DNA from: DASZQL01 sp964391865 | GTDB lineage: Bacteria > Planctomycetota > Phycisphaerae > Phycisphaerales > UBA1924 | Length of the DNA: 64,000 nt | NCBI GenBank assembly: GCA_964391865.1 | Contig: CAYMNQ010000001.1 | Coordinates: forward strand, 496,001 to 560,000 | Direction: 5' to 3' | Part shown: positions 50,909 to 60,888 of the stretch, piece after piece | How the letters are laid out: each line of letters begins with the position of its first letter | Position numbering within the stretch: position 1 is the stretch's first letter | Made by a program: the position numbers and the translations under genes | Notes under the pieces: generated by a model | Databases searched by the model: none | Told to the model about the DNA's origin: nothing | What the model saw: the letters and a program-made list of their open reading frames with translations, nothing else

Positions 50909-51436
50909 ATGATCATTCGCCCCGCGCAGGATGCTGACTTCCCCGCCGTCGCCGAGTTGACGAACCATTTCATTCTGAACACGGCGATTCACTTCGGGTA
51001 CGACGCGGTCAGCGCGGATGAGCTGCGCGAGATGTGGCGGAAGTACCGCGAGAAGTATCCGTTTCTTGTCGCCGAGGTTGATGGGCGGTTCGCGGGGTAC
51101 TGCAAGGCGGGCGTATGGCGTGATCGCACCGCGTACCAGTGGACGCCCGAAAGCGGCATCTATGTCGCGCCGGATGCGCACCGGCGCGGCGTGGGGCGTG
51201 CGCTGTATCTGCGGCTGTTCGAAGTCCTCGCGCGGCAGGGGTTTCATTCGGTCGTCGGCGGCATCACGCTGCCGAATGAGCCGAGCGTGCGGCTGCACGA
51301 AGCCGTCGGGTTCGTGAAGGTCGGGCACATTGCCCGCGCGGGGTGGAAGTTTGATCGGTGGTGGGATGTTGGGTTCTGGCAGAAATCGCTCGCGGAAGCG
51401 AACGCGGCGGCGGAACCGCTCTTGCCGCCGGACTGA
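50909..51436 (+). CDS. GNAT N-acetyltransferase (phosphinothricin acetyltransferase-like)
   Basis: A 175-residue acetyltransferase. MIIRPAQDADFPAVAELTN opens the fold. FLVAEVDGRFAGYCKAG is the beta4 strand. The acetyl-CoA P-loop is VAPDAHRRGVGRALYLRL (Q/RxxGxG/A), followed by GITLPNEPSVRLHEAVGFVKVGHI. The last part (GWKFDRWWDVGFWQKSL) matches the phosphinothricin/methionine-sulfone acetyltransferase group. The natural substrate is unknown. The ATG at 50909 is immediately before the fold; upstream spacer shows no protein features. Confidence 0.9.
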   Translation: MIIRPAQDADFPAVAELTNHFILNTAIHFGYDAVSADELREMWRKYREKYPFLVAEVDGRFAGYCKAGVWRDRTAYQWTPESGIYVAPDAHRRGVGRALYLRLFEVLARQGFHSVVGGITLPNEPSVRLHEAVGFVKVGHIARAGWKFDRWWDVGFWQKSLAEANAAAEPLLPPD

Positions 51437-51491
51437 TGCGTGACGTCTCGGCAGAACCGTCCGGGTAGTGCGGGCGTAATTATAAGCGAGC

Positions 51492-52241
51492 GTGATCGCC
51501 GCCGCGTCCAAATTTCTTTGCGAATCCTGCGGGTACGACCTTGGCGCCACCGACCCCGATTCCGTTTGCCCGGAGTGCGGGCGCGCAGTCGCCGATTCGC
51601 ACCATTCGCGTCGTCTTGGATCGCCGTACCAGCGTTCACCCACGCTCAGCGGCGTGTTCATGACCGTGGTTCAGTTTCTGTGGGATCCCGCGGCACTGTT
51701 CCGCAGTACGGCGGTTACCGATGGCTCCTGTTTCGGCTTGTTCGCGCGGCTGTCGGTGCTGACTTCAACGTTCGTCGCTTCGCCGTGGTTGGCTGCAACC
51801 GCCGCGCGCGCGATCGTTTCCGCACCGGATGTGTCCCCCGCGATGTTCGTGGGACTCACGGTGATCATTTTCTGCGTGTGGGTGGTGGTTGCGGGCGTTG
51901 GATTCGCGATCATGATTGCCATATTCGCGCTCATGCATGCCGTCATCATCAAACCTTGGGCCGCATGTCTGGGCGTTCGCGCCGACACCCCCGCACGGTC
52001 GATTGTCGGGCATACCGTCTGCGTCGCTTTCCTCTTCGCGTCGCTCGCGTTCCCCGCCGCGCTGATCGTTGCCATCCTGACAGAGTTCTGGCTGTTCGCA
52101 CTGTTCGCGTTCGCGCTGTTTCTGATACTCGGCGCACTCGCCCTGTTCCGCGGCGTGCACATCGGCCTGCGCGAGCTCCGCTACGCCAACCCGCCGCCGC
52201 TGGCCCAGCAATCCGAGGACGCCGCACCCGCGTTACAGTGA
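51492..52241 (+). CDS. Zinc-ribbon membrane protein, tandem paralog 1
   Basis: A 249-residue protein starting at GTG 51492. A short N-terminal zinc ribbon (CESCGYDL...CPECG) is followed by about five membrane segments (e.g. VFMTVVQFLWDP, VGLTVIIFCVWVVVAGVGFA, FALFAFALFLILGALALF). It ends RGVHIGLRELRYANPPP. The next gene has the same layout and the same ending, so the pair arose by tandem duplication. The family, common in planctomycetes, has no known role; the ribbon could bind zinc or a nucleic acid or partner protein near the membrane. Confidence 0.75.
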   Translation: MIAAASKFLCESCGYDLGATDPDSVCPECGRAVADSHHSRRLGSPYQRSPTLSGVFMTVVQFLWDPAALFRSTAVTDGSCFGLFARLSVLTSTFVASPWLAATAARAIVSAPDVSPAMFVGLTVIIFCVWVVVAGVGFAIMIAIFALMHAVIIKPWAACLGVRADTPARSIVGHTVCVAFLFASLAFPAALIVAILTEFWLFALFAFALFLILGALALFRGVHIGLRELRYANPPPLAQQSEDAAPALQ

Positions 52242-52264
52242 TTCGCCTGAGACGGAGCACCGTG

Positions 52265-53056
52265 ATGCCCCCCAGCGCCGCGTCCACATTTCGCTGCGAA
52301 TCCTGCGGGTATGACCTGTCCGTCACCGATTCAGCGGCGCGCTGTCCTGAGTGCGGAGTCAGGGTTTGGTGCTCGCTCCCCCGGTCACGCCGAGGATTGT
52401 TCTTTCAGCGCCGCGGCTCCGTCGCCAACTGGGCCAAGACCGCTTGGGGATTCGTGCGTTCACCCGCGGGCTTGTTCCGCGATGCCCGCCCGGAAGAGGC
52501 CAATCTCTACATCTACTTTCTCTTGAACTGCGTCGGCGCGGGGATCATCGCCGTCACGCCGTTCTACGCGCGGCTCGTTGCAGACGCCTACAACCGAACG
52601 AATGCATCTGTATGGCTTGTTCTGACAGGGCTCCTGGTCGCCGCGGTTCTCTTGCCCATCCTCGGGGCGTTCATCACCGTCGTGATCGCATCGGTCTTTT
52701 TTCTTGTTCTGCGCCTGGTGGTTCGAATGTGGGCGAGTGCGCTCGGCTATCCGCGGGAATCGCAAGCCGTGGATGTGGTGGCGCTGACGTCTACTTCCGC
52801 GCTTCTGTTGGCGGCGTGCTCGGTGCCGATCACGTTTGCTTTTACAACGGTGTTCCGCGCCTCGCCGATCGGCAGCTATGCCGATCTGGTGTTTGGCGGG
52901 TGTGTCGAGTTCGCCTTGCTCATCTGGCTCCGCGGCGTGCACATCGGCCTCCGCGAACTTCGGTACGCGAATCCGCCGCCGATCGCGCGTGACGACGCCG
53001 ACACTCCCCCACCGCCGCACGTGTTTACGGAGAGCATCAGCCCGTCCGCTCGATGA
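52265..53056 (+). CDS. Zinc-ribbon membrane protein, tandem paralog 2
   Basis: A 263-residue protein starting at ATG 52265, 23 nt after its paralog. FRCESCGYDLSVTDSAARCPECG is the four-Cys ribbon. About five membrane segments follow (LNCVGAGIIAVTPFY, VWLVLTGLLVAAVLLPILGAF, LLLAACSVPITFAFTTVF). The C-terminal signature RGVHIGLRELRYANPPP is identical to paralog 1, while the rest has diverged. The last 20 nt overlap the end of the convergent phosphatase gene. Confidence 0.75.
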   Translation: MPPSAASTFRCESCGYDLSVTDSAARCPECGVRVWCSLPRSRRGLFFQRRGSVANWAKTAWGFVRSPAGLFRDARPEEANLYIYFLLNCVGAGIIAVTPFYARLVADAYNRTNASVWLVLTGLLVAAVLLPILGAFITVVIASVFFLVLRLVVRMWASALGYPRESQAVDVVALTSTSALLLAACSVPITFAFTTVFRASPIGSYADLVFGGCVEFALLIWLRGVHIGLRELRYANPPPIARDDADTPPPPHVFTESISPSAR

Positions 53057-54482
53057 CGGCCACGAGCAGATCATCCGCCGGCTCGCCGTCGCGGTGCGCC
53101 TTGATCGCGGCGACGATCGCGCGCTCGAGCGGCTCGGTCGCTTCCGCTGCCGCCCGCGCGCTCACACGCTCCAGCCCGGCGACGCCCAGCATGCGCCCGG
53201 CGCGATCGCTGGCTTCGATCGCGCCGTCGGTGTACGCCACCAGCCGGTCGCCCGCGTGAAACGCGGCGGATTCTTCCGCCGGCTCGAATAGTTCGCCGTC
53301 GACCGTGCCGAGCGGGAACGTCGTGGACTCGATGAGCCGCACGCCCCCCGCGGCATCGATCAGGATCGCCGGCGGGTGGCCCGCGCTGGCCCAGCGCAGC
53401 TCGCCCTCGCGTGCGGAAACCCGCGCGCACAGCGCCGTCGCGTACACGCCGTCGCCCGCCATCGTCAGCGCCACGTACTCGTTCATTTCACGAAGCACCT
53501 CGCTCGGCGCGGGATCAGCCCCTCGCGCGAAGAGCCGGCGCAGCTCCGCGTGCAGGCGATTCACCGCGAGCGCCGCCGCAATGCCGTGCCCCGTGACATC
53601 GAGAATCACCACATGCAGCCCGCGCCCGTCAGCGACGCGCGACGCGAACAGCAAGTCGCCCCCGATCTCGCGCATCGGCTCGTAAGCGAAGCGCATCCGC
53701 AGCGGCCCCTCGCTGATCTCCGCCGGGAAGAGCTTCTCATGGATCTTCCGCGCCAGGCTCAGTTCGCTTGACAGTTCCTCGTACCGCTCGCGCACCCGCC
53801 GCCCCGCGTACGCGCGCCCGAAGCGCGAATCGCGCGCCCATGACACCAGCAGCCCCGGCGCGATCGTCGCGCCCAGCATCCCCAGCAGCGCCAGCGCGAA
53901 GCCGACCTCCGCTCCCTCGTGCCAGATCGACCACACCATCCCCAGCACCGACAGCAGCACGAACGGCACGACCGGCCGCACCGCTTCACGCAGTGTCCAC
54001 GGCATCAACAGCGCCGCTGCCAGATGCGCCAGCCCCGTCATGAGCATCAGCGACACCCCCACGCCCAGCCCCTTGATCGGCGTGACGGACCGCGCCAGCT
54101 CCGTCAGCACGCGCGCCAGCGGGAACGCCGTCAGCATCGAGCTGATCGTGAACACCACGATCAGCCGCGACACCCACGCGAGCACCTCCGCGCGCCCCGC
54201 ATCGTGCCGCCGGCGGGCGCGATGCGCGAACCACGCGAACATCGCCGACTGCCCCGCCACGACGAACGGCGAAAGTTGCTCAAGCCCGGTCACCCGGCGG
54301 TCCCCGGCCCCGGCGCTCACCATCACGCGCCACGCGATCACACACGCGAGAACCATGAGAACCGCCGCCATCCCGCCCGCGTACCACAGAAACCGCCCCC
54401 GAAGCCATTCGCGCCGCTCGCGCTCGAAATCCTCGCGGAATTCCCTCGGCACGAGCCCGATCTGTGATGCCGAATGCGCCAT
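53037..54482 (-). CDS. Membrane-anchored SpoIIE/RsbU-type PP2C phosphatase
   Basis: A 481-residue protein. Residues ~30-235 contain about six membrane segments. A short coiled coil follows (RRVRERYEELSSELSLARKIHEKLFP), then the PP2C SpoIIE catalytic domain. Metal-binding Asp motifs are visible: GGDLLFASRVADGRGLHVVILDVTGHGIAAALA, LRWASAGHPPAILI, LVAYTDGAIEAS and EPADDLLVAVIERTG. Such phosphatases dephosphorylate anti-anti-sigma factors in partner-switching pathways. No STAS or kinase gene is adjacent. It is convergent with the zinc-ribbon paralog. Confidence 0.9.
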   Translation of the reverse strand: MAHSASQIGLVPREFREDFERERREWLRGRFLWYAGGMAAVLMVLACVIAWRVMVSAGAGDRRVTGLEQLSPFVVAGQSAMFAWFAHRARRRHDAGRAEVLAWVSRLIVVFTISSMLTAFPLARVLTELARSVTPIKGLGVGVSLMLMTGLAHLAAALLMPWTLREAVRPVVPFVLLSVLGMVWSIWHEGAEVGFALALLGMLGATIAPGLLVSWARDSRFGRAYAGRRVRERYEELSSELSLARKIHEKLFPAEISEGPLRMRFAYEPMREIGGDLLFASRVADGRGLHVVILDVTGHGIAAALAVNRLHAELRRLFARGADPAPSEVLREMNEYVALTMAGDGVYATALCARVSAREGELRWASAGHPPAILIDAAGGVRLIESTTFPLGTVDGELFEPAEESAAFHAGDRLVAYTDGAIEASDRAGRMLGVAGLERVSARAAAEATEPLERAIVAAIKAHRDGEPADDLLVAVIERTG

Positions 54483-54548
54483 GCGGTTGGTTCAACACCG
54501 CGAGTCTACGCCCCCGTCCACCCCACCAAAACCCGCTACTATTCCCCC

Positions 54549-55874
<1,326 letters not shown>

Positions 55875-55916
55875 TGCGACCGTTGAGATAAAAGCCTAGG
55901 TCCGGAGGCGCGATTC

Positions 55917-57176
55917 GTGCGCGACATGACGGGTGATAGCAGTGCCGAATCTCAGAATGGAAACGCCGCTCGTCGGCTAGGGCCGACCACTGTTTCCCGG
56001 TTCGAAACCGGTATCGAGTTCGCCGCCGTGTGGTGCAACGGCATACTGGCCGCAATTTGGAAGAATCGCGTACTGCTCAGCTTGCCAGCGAAGCTGCCTA
56101 GCTGTGCTTGGACGGATCGCTGGGTATTCAAACACATTGGCTTGGGTCCTCGTCTCCTTTCGTCAACCCTCCCGAGCGCGCGACAACTCGATCGTGCTTC
56201 CGGTCGACGTCGGCTTTCGATGACCGAGGCGTTCTTTGCCGCGGTATGGCGGCATCACTCGATCGCCAACGCTGTGGTGATGGCGTTTGTTGTCCTCACT
56301 GTGCTCCTCGCGTTCGCCGTTGCCTTGGCACGGTTCACTCCCGGCGAACTTTCATCGCACGAAGTTGACATCGCACTCGGAACGCTTGGAACGCTTGCAG
56401 AAGCCACTGGCGCCACCGTGGGAATCTTGCTAGCCGTCGTGACCTTTGGAGTGACGTTGCGAGCGCAGAATGAACAGGATACTTGGAGCTTGCTTCCTTT
56501 CGTAGCACGTCGATACGGAATGTTCCTGATCGTTGGCGCTGCGGTGGGCGTCGCGGCCGCCGACGCAGTCATGCCGGCTCTCTATCCGTGGGTTGATGGG
56601 AAAGCCGTGAGATGGATGGTGCGCGTGAACGTCATCGCCTTTCCCATCACGCTCGTGGCATCGCTATGGCTCGTATGCAAGGTCATCCAAGACGCAGGCG
56701 TGTCAACTCTTTCCAACACGTTGCCTGTGATCCAAGCGGCCATGCGTGACAGTGCGCTCAACGATGAACGCAATTCACTACGATTCCATAGCTACCAGGA
56801 GCATCTCAAGGGATGTGGCCTGCAATACGATGGCTTGGCGTGGTACTCCAGCGGCGTTCTAGAGCAGGGTCGTCGGGTAGAATTGCATCTTAGCCCCGGG
56901 GGAGTGGTGACCGACGTCGATCTGATCCGCCTACGGCACTTGGGGCACATTATTGCGTCCATCGATGGCCCCCTGATCTGTAAACTGACTATTGCACCGG
57001 GCGACACGCTTTCGGATCATGCGACTCTGGTGCTCACTCGCGAGAATCCAGGTTCGGCGGGTTCAGGGCCGGGACAGACATCCTCTCCAAACACGCCGGA
57101 ACTCACGCTGTCCATCTCGACTGAGCGGGTGCTTCGTCGACTGCTCCGTTCCGTGTTCGTCATTCGAGGGCGGTAG
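55917..57176 (+). CDS. Multi-pass membrane protein of low-GC two-gene cassette
   Basis: A protein of up to 419 residues (GTG start). A start at ATG 56220 (MTEAFFAAVWRHHSIANAVV), giving 318 residues, is an alternative because the first ~100 residues are not clearly protein-like. Four hydrophobic segments are visible from ~115 to 250 (VVMAFVVLTVLLAFAVALA; GATVGILLAVVTFGVTL; GMFLIVGAAVGVAAADAV; VIAFPITLVASLWLVCKVI). The C-terminal ~150 residues form a soluble beta-rich domain (VELHLSPGGVVTDVDL, IASIDGPLICKLTIAPGD). There is weak resemblance in layout to DUF2254 membrane proteins. Codon use is visibly less GC-biased than in neighbours. It is separated by 5 nt from the next gene, so the two are cotranscribed. 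Confidence 0.6.
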   Translation: MRDMTGDSSAESQNGNAARRLGPTTVSRFETGIEFAAVWCNGILAAIWKNRVLLSLPAKLPSCAWTDRWVFKHIGLGPRLLSSTLPSARQLDRASGRRRLSMTEAFFAAVWRHHSIANAVVMAFVVLTVLLAFAVALARFTPGELSSHEVDIALGTLGTLAEATGATVGILLAVVTFGVTLRAQNEQDTWSLLPFVARRYGMFLIVGAAVGVAAADAVMPALYPWVDGKAVRWMVRVNVIAFPITLVASLWLVCKVIQDAGVSTLSNTLPVIQAAMRDSALNDERNSLRFHSYQEHLKGCGLQYDGLAWYSSGVLEQGRRVELHLSPGGVVTDVDLIRLRHLGHIIASIDGPLICKLTIAPGDTLSDHATLVLTRENPGSAGSGPGQTSSPNTPELTLSISTERVLRRLLRSVFVIRGR

Positions 57177-57181
57177 TCCCA

Positions 57182-59383
57182 ATGTCCAGCGATCTTCGCC
57201 AGTTCTTGAAGCGCTTCGAGTCCACAGCGCTCGAAGCCGCTCGCAGCGGCAAGGCCCTCCAACTCGAAAGCAAGCTCTCTGAGTATGAACAGCTCCTTCG
57301 GTGTTGGCTTGAAGTGGCTCCTCGGGAGACCGCCGCCTCGCGGCCGTATTTGCTCCTCGACACGAGCCCTCGATTTGTTGGTCCCCTTGAGGTCGATCTC
57401 TATGACATCGTGCGCGCCGCAGGTCGCTCGCGAGATGTGGAGACGTACGAGGTAGCCGTAAAGTCAGTGGTCAACAGTATCGTCCTGGCACGCGATACTG
57501 ATCGGGTTCGGCTCTACCAAGAGATGTGCCGCCTCCTCGCGTTTGGATACTTCGTCGGTGCGCGTGACAGCACACTCAATGAGACCGCAACACGTGTGCT
57601 TGACAATTCTTTGCACTCGATTCTTTCTAGCTTCGGGAGTCGGCATGCCTGGGAACGCGCGTCGGACGACGAGAGGCGGACCACGTTCCAACAGGAACGG
57701 CCCTATCTAGACGCGGCTCTGGCGTTGGTACTTCAGATCCTGAGCACAGCCATGGAGGAGGGCCAACAGAAAGCGGCTGATTATTTTATGTTTCGTCTTA
57801 TCGATCATCGCAGAGACATGAATCGTCAATGGGAGCCAGGCCAACGCGCTCCTGCGGAGGAAACATCCGACACGCTACATGATTACGCCGTGATGGCAAT
57901 TGGCGCCTGGGCGCTGCATCTCCTGGAGTCGCAGTACCGGGACTCAGCAAGTGCTGCAAGAGAGGTCCTAGCTGCCGCGCACGAGTATCTGCCCGCACGC
58001 CACGATCTCATCGCGCTCTGGGAGTTGTACCGGGGCGGAGACCAGATCCGCACGGAGATCGACACAAGACTCAAGATCGAGCGGTGGGACTTGCGAGACA
58101 AGGGAGACTTTCGCGTAGGCGTGACAAATGTTCGCTGGGGTGGTGGCGAGTGGATTCCTCATGGGTTCTTTGCGTTTCTGTTGCTGGCGGAGCAGCCGTC
58201 TGATTGGGAACTTCAGGACTTCTTCAGCTCCGCTCCGTCGAGGTATCTGTGGGAGCCGAGTCAATCGGAGAACGCGCTCAAGCAGCTCGCAAGTAGCCCC
58301 TTTCTCGACGTACCGCAGGAAAGGCGAGATGTAGCGATCCAGGATTGCATGGCACTCCTGCGAAGCCGCCGAACGGTTGCAGACGCTAGTTATCTCGTTC
58401 ATATCGCGACATCGCCGTTGGATGAAGAGCTTTGCGAGCGACTCCGGCGCGACGTCTTGAAGCACTTCGATGAGCGCCGTGACTGGATCCGCGTGTTGCG
58501 AGAGCTCGGAGCGACCAAGGAGCCGGCTCGATATGCAACGCCCGTGTCTCTTCGAATGGGGCTGTACATTCCGCGTGATTACCTGATCTCTGGGAACAGT
58601 TGGGCTAGTGGATTTGGTGAGTATGTTGGGCGGGATGCATCGACATGGGAATCGGTCTTGCTCGTTGGGCTTGCGATGACCTCTGTACCCCGCACCAAGA
58701 GCCTGAAGTCACTGACCGATATCGGTACGCGTATTCGAGAAGCTTGCGTGGAACTAGCGTCGACCGGTGCAACACCGAACCTGGTCGTGCTTCCCAGCCA
58801 GACTCGATTCGCAGGAGCTCTATTCGAAAAACCTCTATGGCAGGTTGAGGACCGCGCGGAGGTGCCGCACATCGGATATGGAAAGTGGGATGAGCTTACG
58901 GTGCTCAAGGCTCCGTTCATCGATGCGGACACGATCCTCGTCGCTGATGGCGCGAGGCTGTTCGGCACGGTCGGGGAGAAAGCGACGCAGGTCGAGGTAG
59001 TGATCAGCGACAGCAGCAAACAGAGCCTTCAGCAATTCGCCGAATCCGCAAGGGCCGGTGGTGTGCTCCCAGAGTCTGGCGATGTCCGCGTTCTTGTGGA
59101 AGTTGTCGGGCGTCCTCTGCTGGGAATCAGCCAACCCATGGCTGGGGTGGGGATCGACGTCCGTGACTCTGATGCCTGCTATGCGATGGAGCCTGATTCC
59201 GATCTGTATCACCGGCCATCATGTGATGACTTGGAAGGCGCCGACGATGTTCGCTATAGCCTGGCGCGCCACCTTCCTGAAGAGCACAAGGATCGGAAGG
59301 CCTGTGCCAAGTGCAAGCCGGAGCGTTGGGATGCAGAAGGAAGGCGCGGTCGGCTGGTCTCGGGCGAGGCCGAGAGCCAATAG
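57182..59383 (+). CDS. Large unknown protein with Ada-like zinc knuckle, partner of the membrane gene
   Basis: A 733-residue soluble protein. The N-terminal ~300 residues are helical (LYDIVRAAGRSRDVETYE, LALVLQILSTAMEEGQQK). The middle part is mixed alpha/beta. A domain at ~530-620 has PNLVVLPSQTRFAGALFEKP, DELTVLKAPFIDADTILVAD and VEVVISDSSKQSLQQFAESA. The C-terminus (~690-720) has YHRPSCDDLEGADDVRY...KACAKCKP. This spacing (His-x3-Cys then Cys-x2-Cys) resembles the small zinc-binding module found in Ada-type and nuclease-associated proteins. The family was not recognised as a whole. Codon use is less GC-rich than the surrounding genome. It forms an operon with the preceding membrane-protein gene. 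Confidence 0.6.
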   Translation: MSSDLRQFLKRFESTALEAARSGKALQLESKLSEYEQLLRCWLEVAPRETAASRPYLLLDTSPRFVGPLEVDLYDIVRAAGRSRDVETYEVAVKSVVNSIVLARDTDRVRLYQEMCRLLAFGYFVGARDSTLNETATRVLDNSLHSILSSFGSRHAWERASDDERRTTFQQERPYLDAALALVLQILSTAMEEGQQKAADYFMFRLIDHRRDMNRQWEPGQRAPAEETSDTLHDYAVMAIGAWALHLLESQYRDSASAAREVLAAAHEYLPARHDLIALWELYRGGDQIRTEIDTRLKIERWDLRDKGDFRVGVTNVRWGGGEWIPHGFFAFLLLAEQPSDWELQDFFSSAPSRYLWEPSQSENALKQLASSPFLDVPQERRDVAIQDCMALLRSRRTVADASYLVHIATSPLDEELCERLRRDVLKHFDERRDWIRVLRELGATKEPARYATPVSLRMGLYIPRDYLISGNSWASGFGEYVGRDASTWESVLLVGLAMTSVPRTKSLKSLTDIGTRIREACVELASTGATPNLVVLPSQTRFAGALFEKPLWQVEDRAEVPHIGYGKWDELTVLKAPFIDADTILVADGARLFGTVGEKATQVEVVISDSSKQSLQQFAESARAGGVLPESGDVRVLVEVVGRPLLGISQPMAGVGIDVRDSDACYAMEPDSDLYHRPSCDDLEGADDVRYSLARHLPEEHKDRKACAKCKPERWDAEGRRGRLVSGEAESQ

Positions 59384-59417
59384 GCGAACGTTGGGTAGCG
59401 ATCCCCATCATCGACTC

Positions 59418-59550
59418 GGGCGGGGTCGCACCGACCATTCACTCAACCCATGACCCGTGCCACCGACTGCGGCTCGAAGCGGTCGGTGTGTTTCACTTCG
59501 TCTGGCCCCAAGAGCACCGACCGTCCCGAGCGAAGGTCGGTGGCACGGTT
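59418..59550. repeat. 133-nt palindromic element, copy A
   Basis: Begins GGGCGGGGTCGCACCGACC and ends GGTCGGTGGCACGG(TT). CCGTGCCACCGAC within it is the reverse complement of GTCGGTGGCACGG near its end, and two inner hairpins (CCGAC/GTCGG, ACCGACC/GGTCGGT) are present. It is roughly 90% identical to copy B at 60738-60870 and of the same length. A MITE- or REP-like element is the likeliest explanation. Confidence 0.7.
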
Positions 59551-59768
59551 TCGGCATTCGCCCCGTTCAGACCGGCACGGGTGCGGCGGGTGGCACGGCT
59601 TGATTCCTCGTGCCACGGGCTTCGGCGGCTTTGGGCCGATGCCCGTGCTCGACTCGACCTCCCCGGCTACGCACAATCACGGGCATCCTCTCAAAGCCGA
59701 GGAAGCCCGTGGCACGACGCGGCACCCATTTCTTCAACCAACGCAAGATCGGAATCGTGCCGTGTGCT

Positions 59769-59939
59769 CTACCGCACGCGGGTCCAGTCCATGAACCAGT
59801 TTTCCTGCCATGTGGCGCCGCCGTCGCGGGAGACGGCTTGCCACCAGCGGCATGAGGTCGGCGTGATGCGGTCCCACACGCCCTTCACCTTGATGGGGGT
59901 GTCGTCGGCGGTGAAGGTGCCGAGGGCGTTGTCGATGCG
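59769..59939 (-). pseudogene. C-terminal remnant of a DUF1579-like gene
   Basis: Fifty-six codons ending at a stop at 59769 read RIDNALGTFTADDTPIKVK, then GVWDRITPTSCRWWQAVSRD, then GGATWQENWFMDWTRVR. This is the end of a small beta-barrel protein family (DUF1579/lipocalin-like: CRWxQAxSxDGGxTWxENWxMDxTR). The N-terminal part is absent, cut near 59940, so it is a fragment. Part of it recurs at 60889-60940. Confidence 0.55.
59773..59820. repeat. 48-nt direct repeat, copy A
   Basis: Begins CGCACGCGGGTCCAGTCCAT and ends CATGTGGCGCCG. It is identical over 48 nt to 60893-60940. It encodes, on the minus strand, the last residues of the DUF1579-like remnant (TWQENWFMDWTR). Confidence 0.8.
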
Positions 59940-60014
59940 CCGATGCCGTCCCCGAGCTCGACCCGTGGTGAACTCCCGCGGCGGACCGTGCCGCGCGGTG
60001 GGCTGGCATCCGTC

Positions 60015-60734
60015 ATGCTATTTTCTTGGCCCGTGACCGAGCCGCTCCATCCCAACACTGATCGCGCCGCCGACGCGGCCACGCTCGACGACATCCTGAA
60101 GGAGATCAGGCGTTCGCGCATCCCGGGGCGGGCTCAGATCCTGATCGCGGTTGTTCTCTCGTTCGCGACGCTCTGCTCCACCTGGTGCGGGTACCAGGCG
60201 CAGGTCTGGGGCGGTGAGGCGAGCGCCGAGGGCGCCGCCGGCGACACCGCCGAGCGCGACGCTGCGGAGAAGACCATTCTGGGCCTCCAGACCCGCACCT
60301 ACGACGGGATGATCATCATTCAGCTCTGGAGTTCATTCCGGCAGGGTGACCTCCGCGCCGCGCAGATCATCCGCGCTCACATGCCCGAGCGCCTAAAGAT
60401 CCCCGTGGAGCGCAGCATCGCCGAGGGCGCGATGTCAGACCCCTCGGTGCCGGGGCCCATGCAACGCCCGGAGTATGTCATCACGCACGAGAGCGAGGCC
60501 CGCACACAGCGCGAGCAGGCCGCCGCGCACGCCGCCGCCGCATCGCGTGCGAGCACCGCCTCCAGCCACTATGTGCTGCTGACGCTGATGTTCGCCTCCG
60601 TCCTGTTCTTCTGCGGCATCGCGGGCACGTTTACACAGCGGCGCATCCGCGTCGTGTTCGCCTCGCTCGGAACCGTGCTGTTCGTCATCACGCTCGTGAT
60701 GATGGTGCGCCTCCCGATCGCATCCCTCGCGTGA
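60015..60734 (+). CDS. Small three-helix membrane protein, DUF4337-like
   Basis: Starts at ATG 60015 (239 residues); a GTG at 60033 is an equally possible start. A first membrane segment (QILIAVVLSFATLCSTWCGYQA) is followed by a periplasmic or cytoplasmic helical region (ERDAAEKTILGLQTRTYDGM) with a coiled-coil stretch (EARTQREQAAAHAAAASRAS). Two C-terminal segments end the protein (VLLTLMFASVLFFCGIAGTF, VFASLGTVLFVITLVMMVRL). The layout resembles DUF4337-type membrane proteins. It is flanked on both sides by copies of the same palindromic element and by gene-end duplicates, which suggests that it moved or was duplicated together with them. Confidence 0.65.
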   Translation: MLFSWPVTEPLHPNTDRAADAATLDDILKEIRRSRIPGRAQILIAVVLSFATLCSTWCGYQAQVWGGEASAEGAAGDTAERDAAEKTILGLQTRTYDGMIIIQLWSSFRQGDLRAAQIIRAHMPERLKIPVERSIAEGAMSDPSVPGPMQRPEYVITHESEARTQREQAAAHAAAASRASTASSHYVLLTLMFASVLFFCGIAGTFTQRRIRVVFASLGTVLFVITLVMMVRLPIASLA

Positions 60735-60737
60735 CAA

Positions 60738-60870
60738 GGGCGGGGTGGCACCGACCATTCATTCAGCCCACGACCCGTGCCAACGACCGCGGCTCGGAGC
60801 GGTCGGTGTTTTTCACTCCGTCTGGCCCCAAGAGCACCGACCGTCCAGAGCGACCGTCGGTGGCACGGTT
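60738..60870. repeat. 133-nt palindromic element, copy B
   Basis: The same layout and length as copy A at 59418-59550, starting immediately after the stop codon of the membrane gene at 60015-60734. The inner hairpins are conserved where single bases differ. Confidence 0.7.
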
Positions 60871-60888
60871 CTTCATCGCGGACGGGCG

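Larger units (their letters stand above)
59384..60014. other. Repeat-rich degenerate region
   Basis: About 630 nt between the cassette and the next membrane gene. It contains the 133-nt palindromic element, several GTGGCACG/CGTGCCAC motifs (e.g. 59592-59620), a 48-nt repeat and the tail of a decayed gene, all listed separately. No intact gene was found. Confidence 0.5.
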
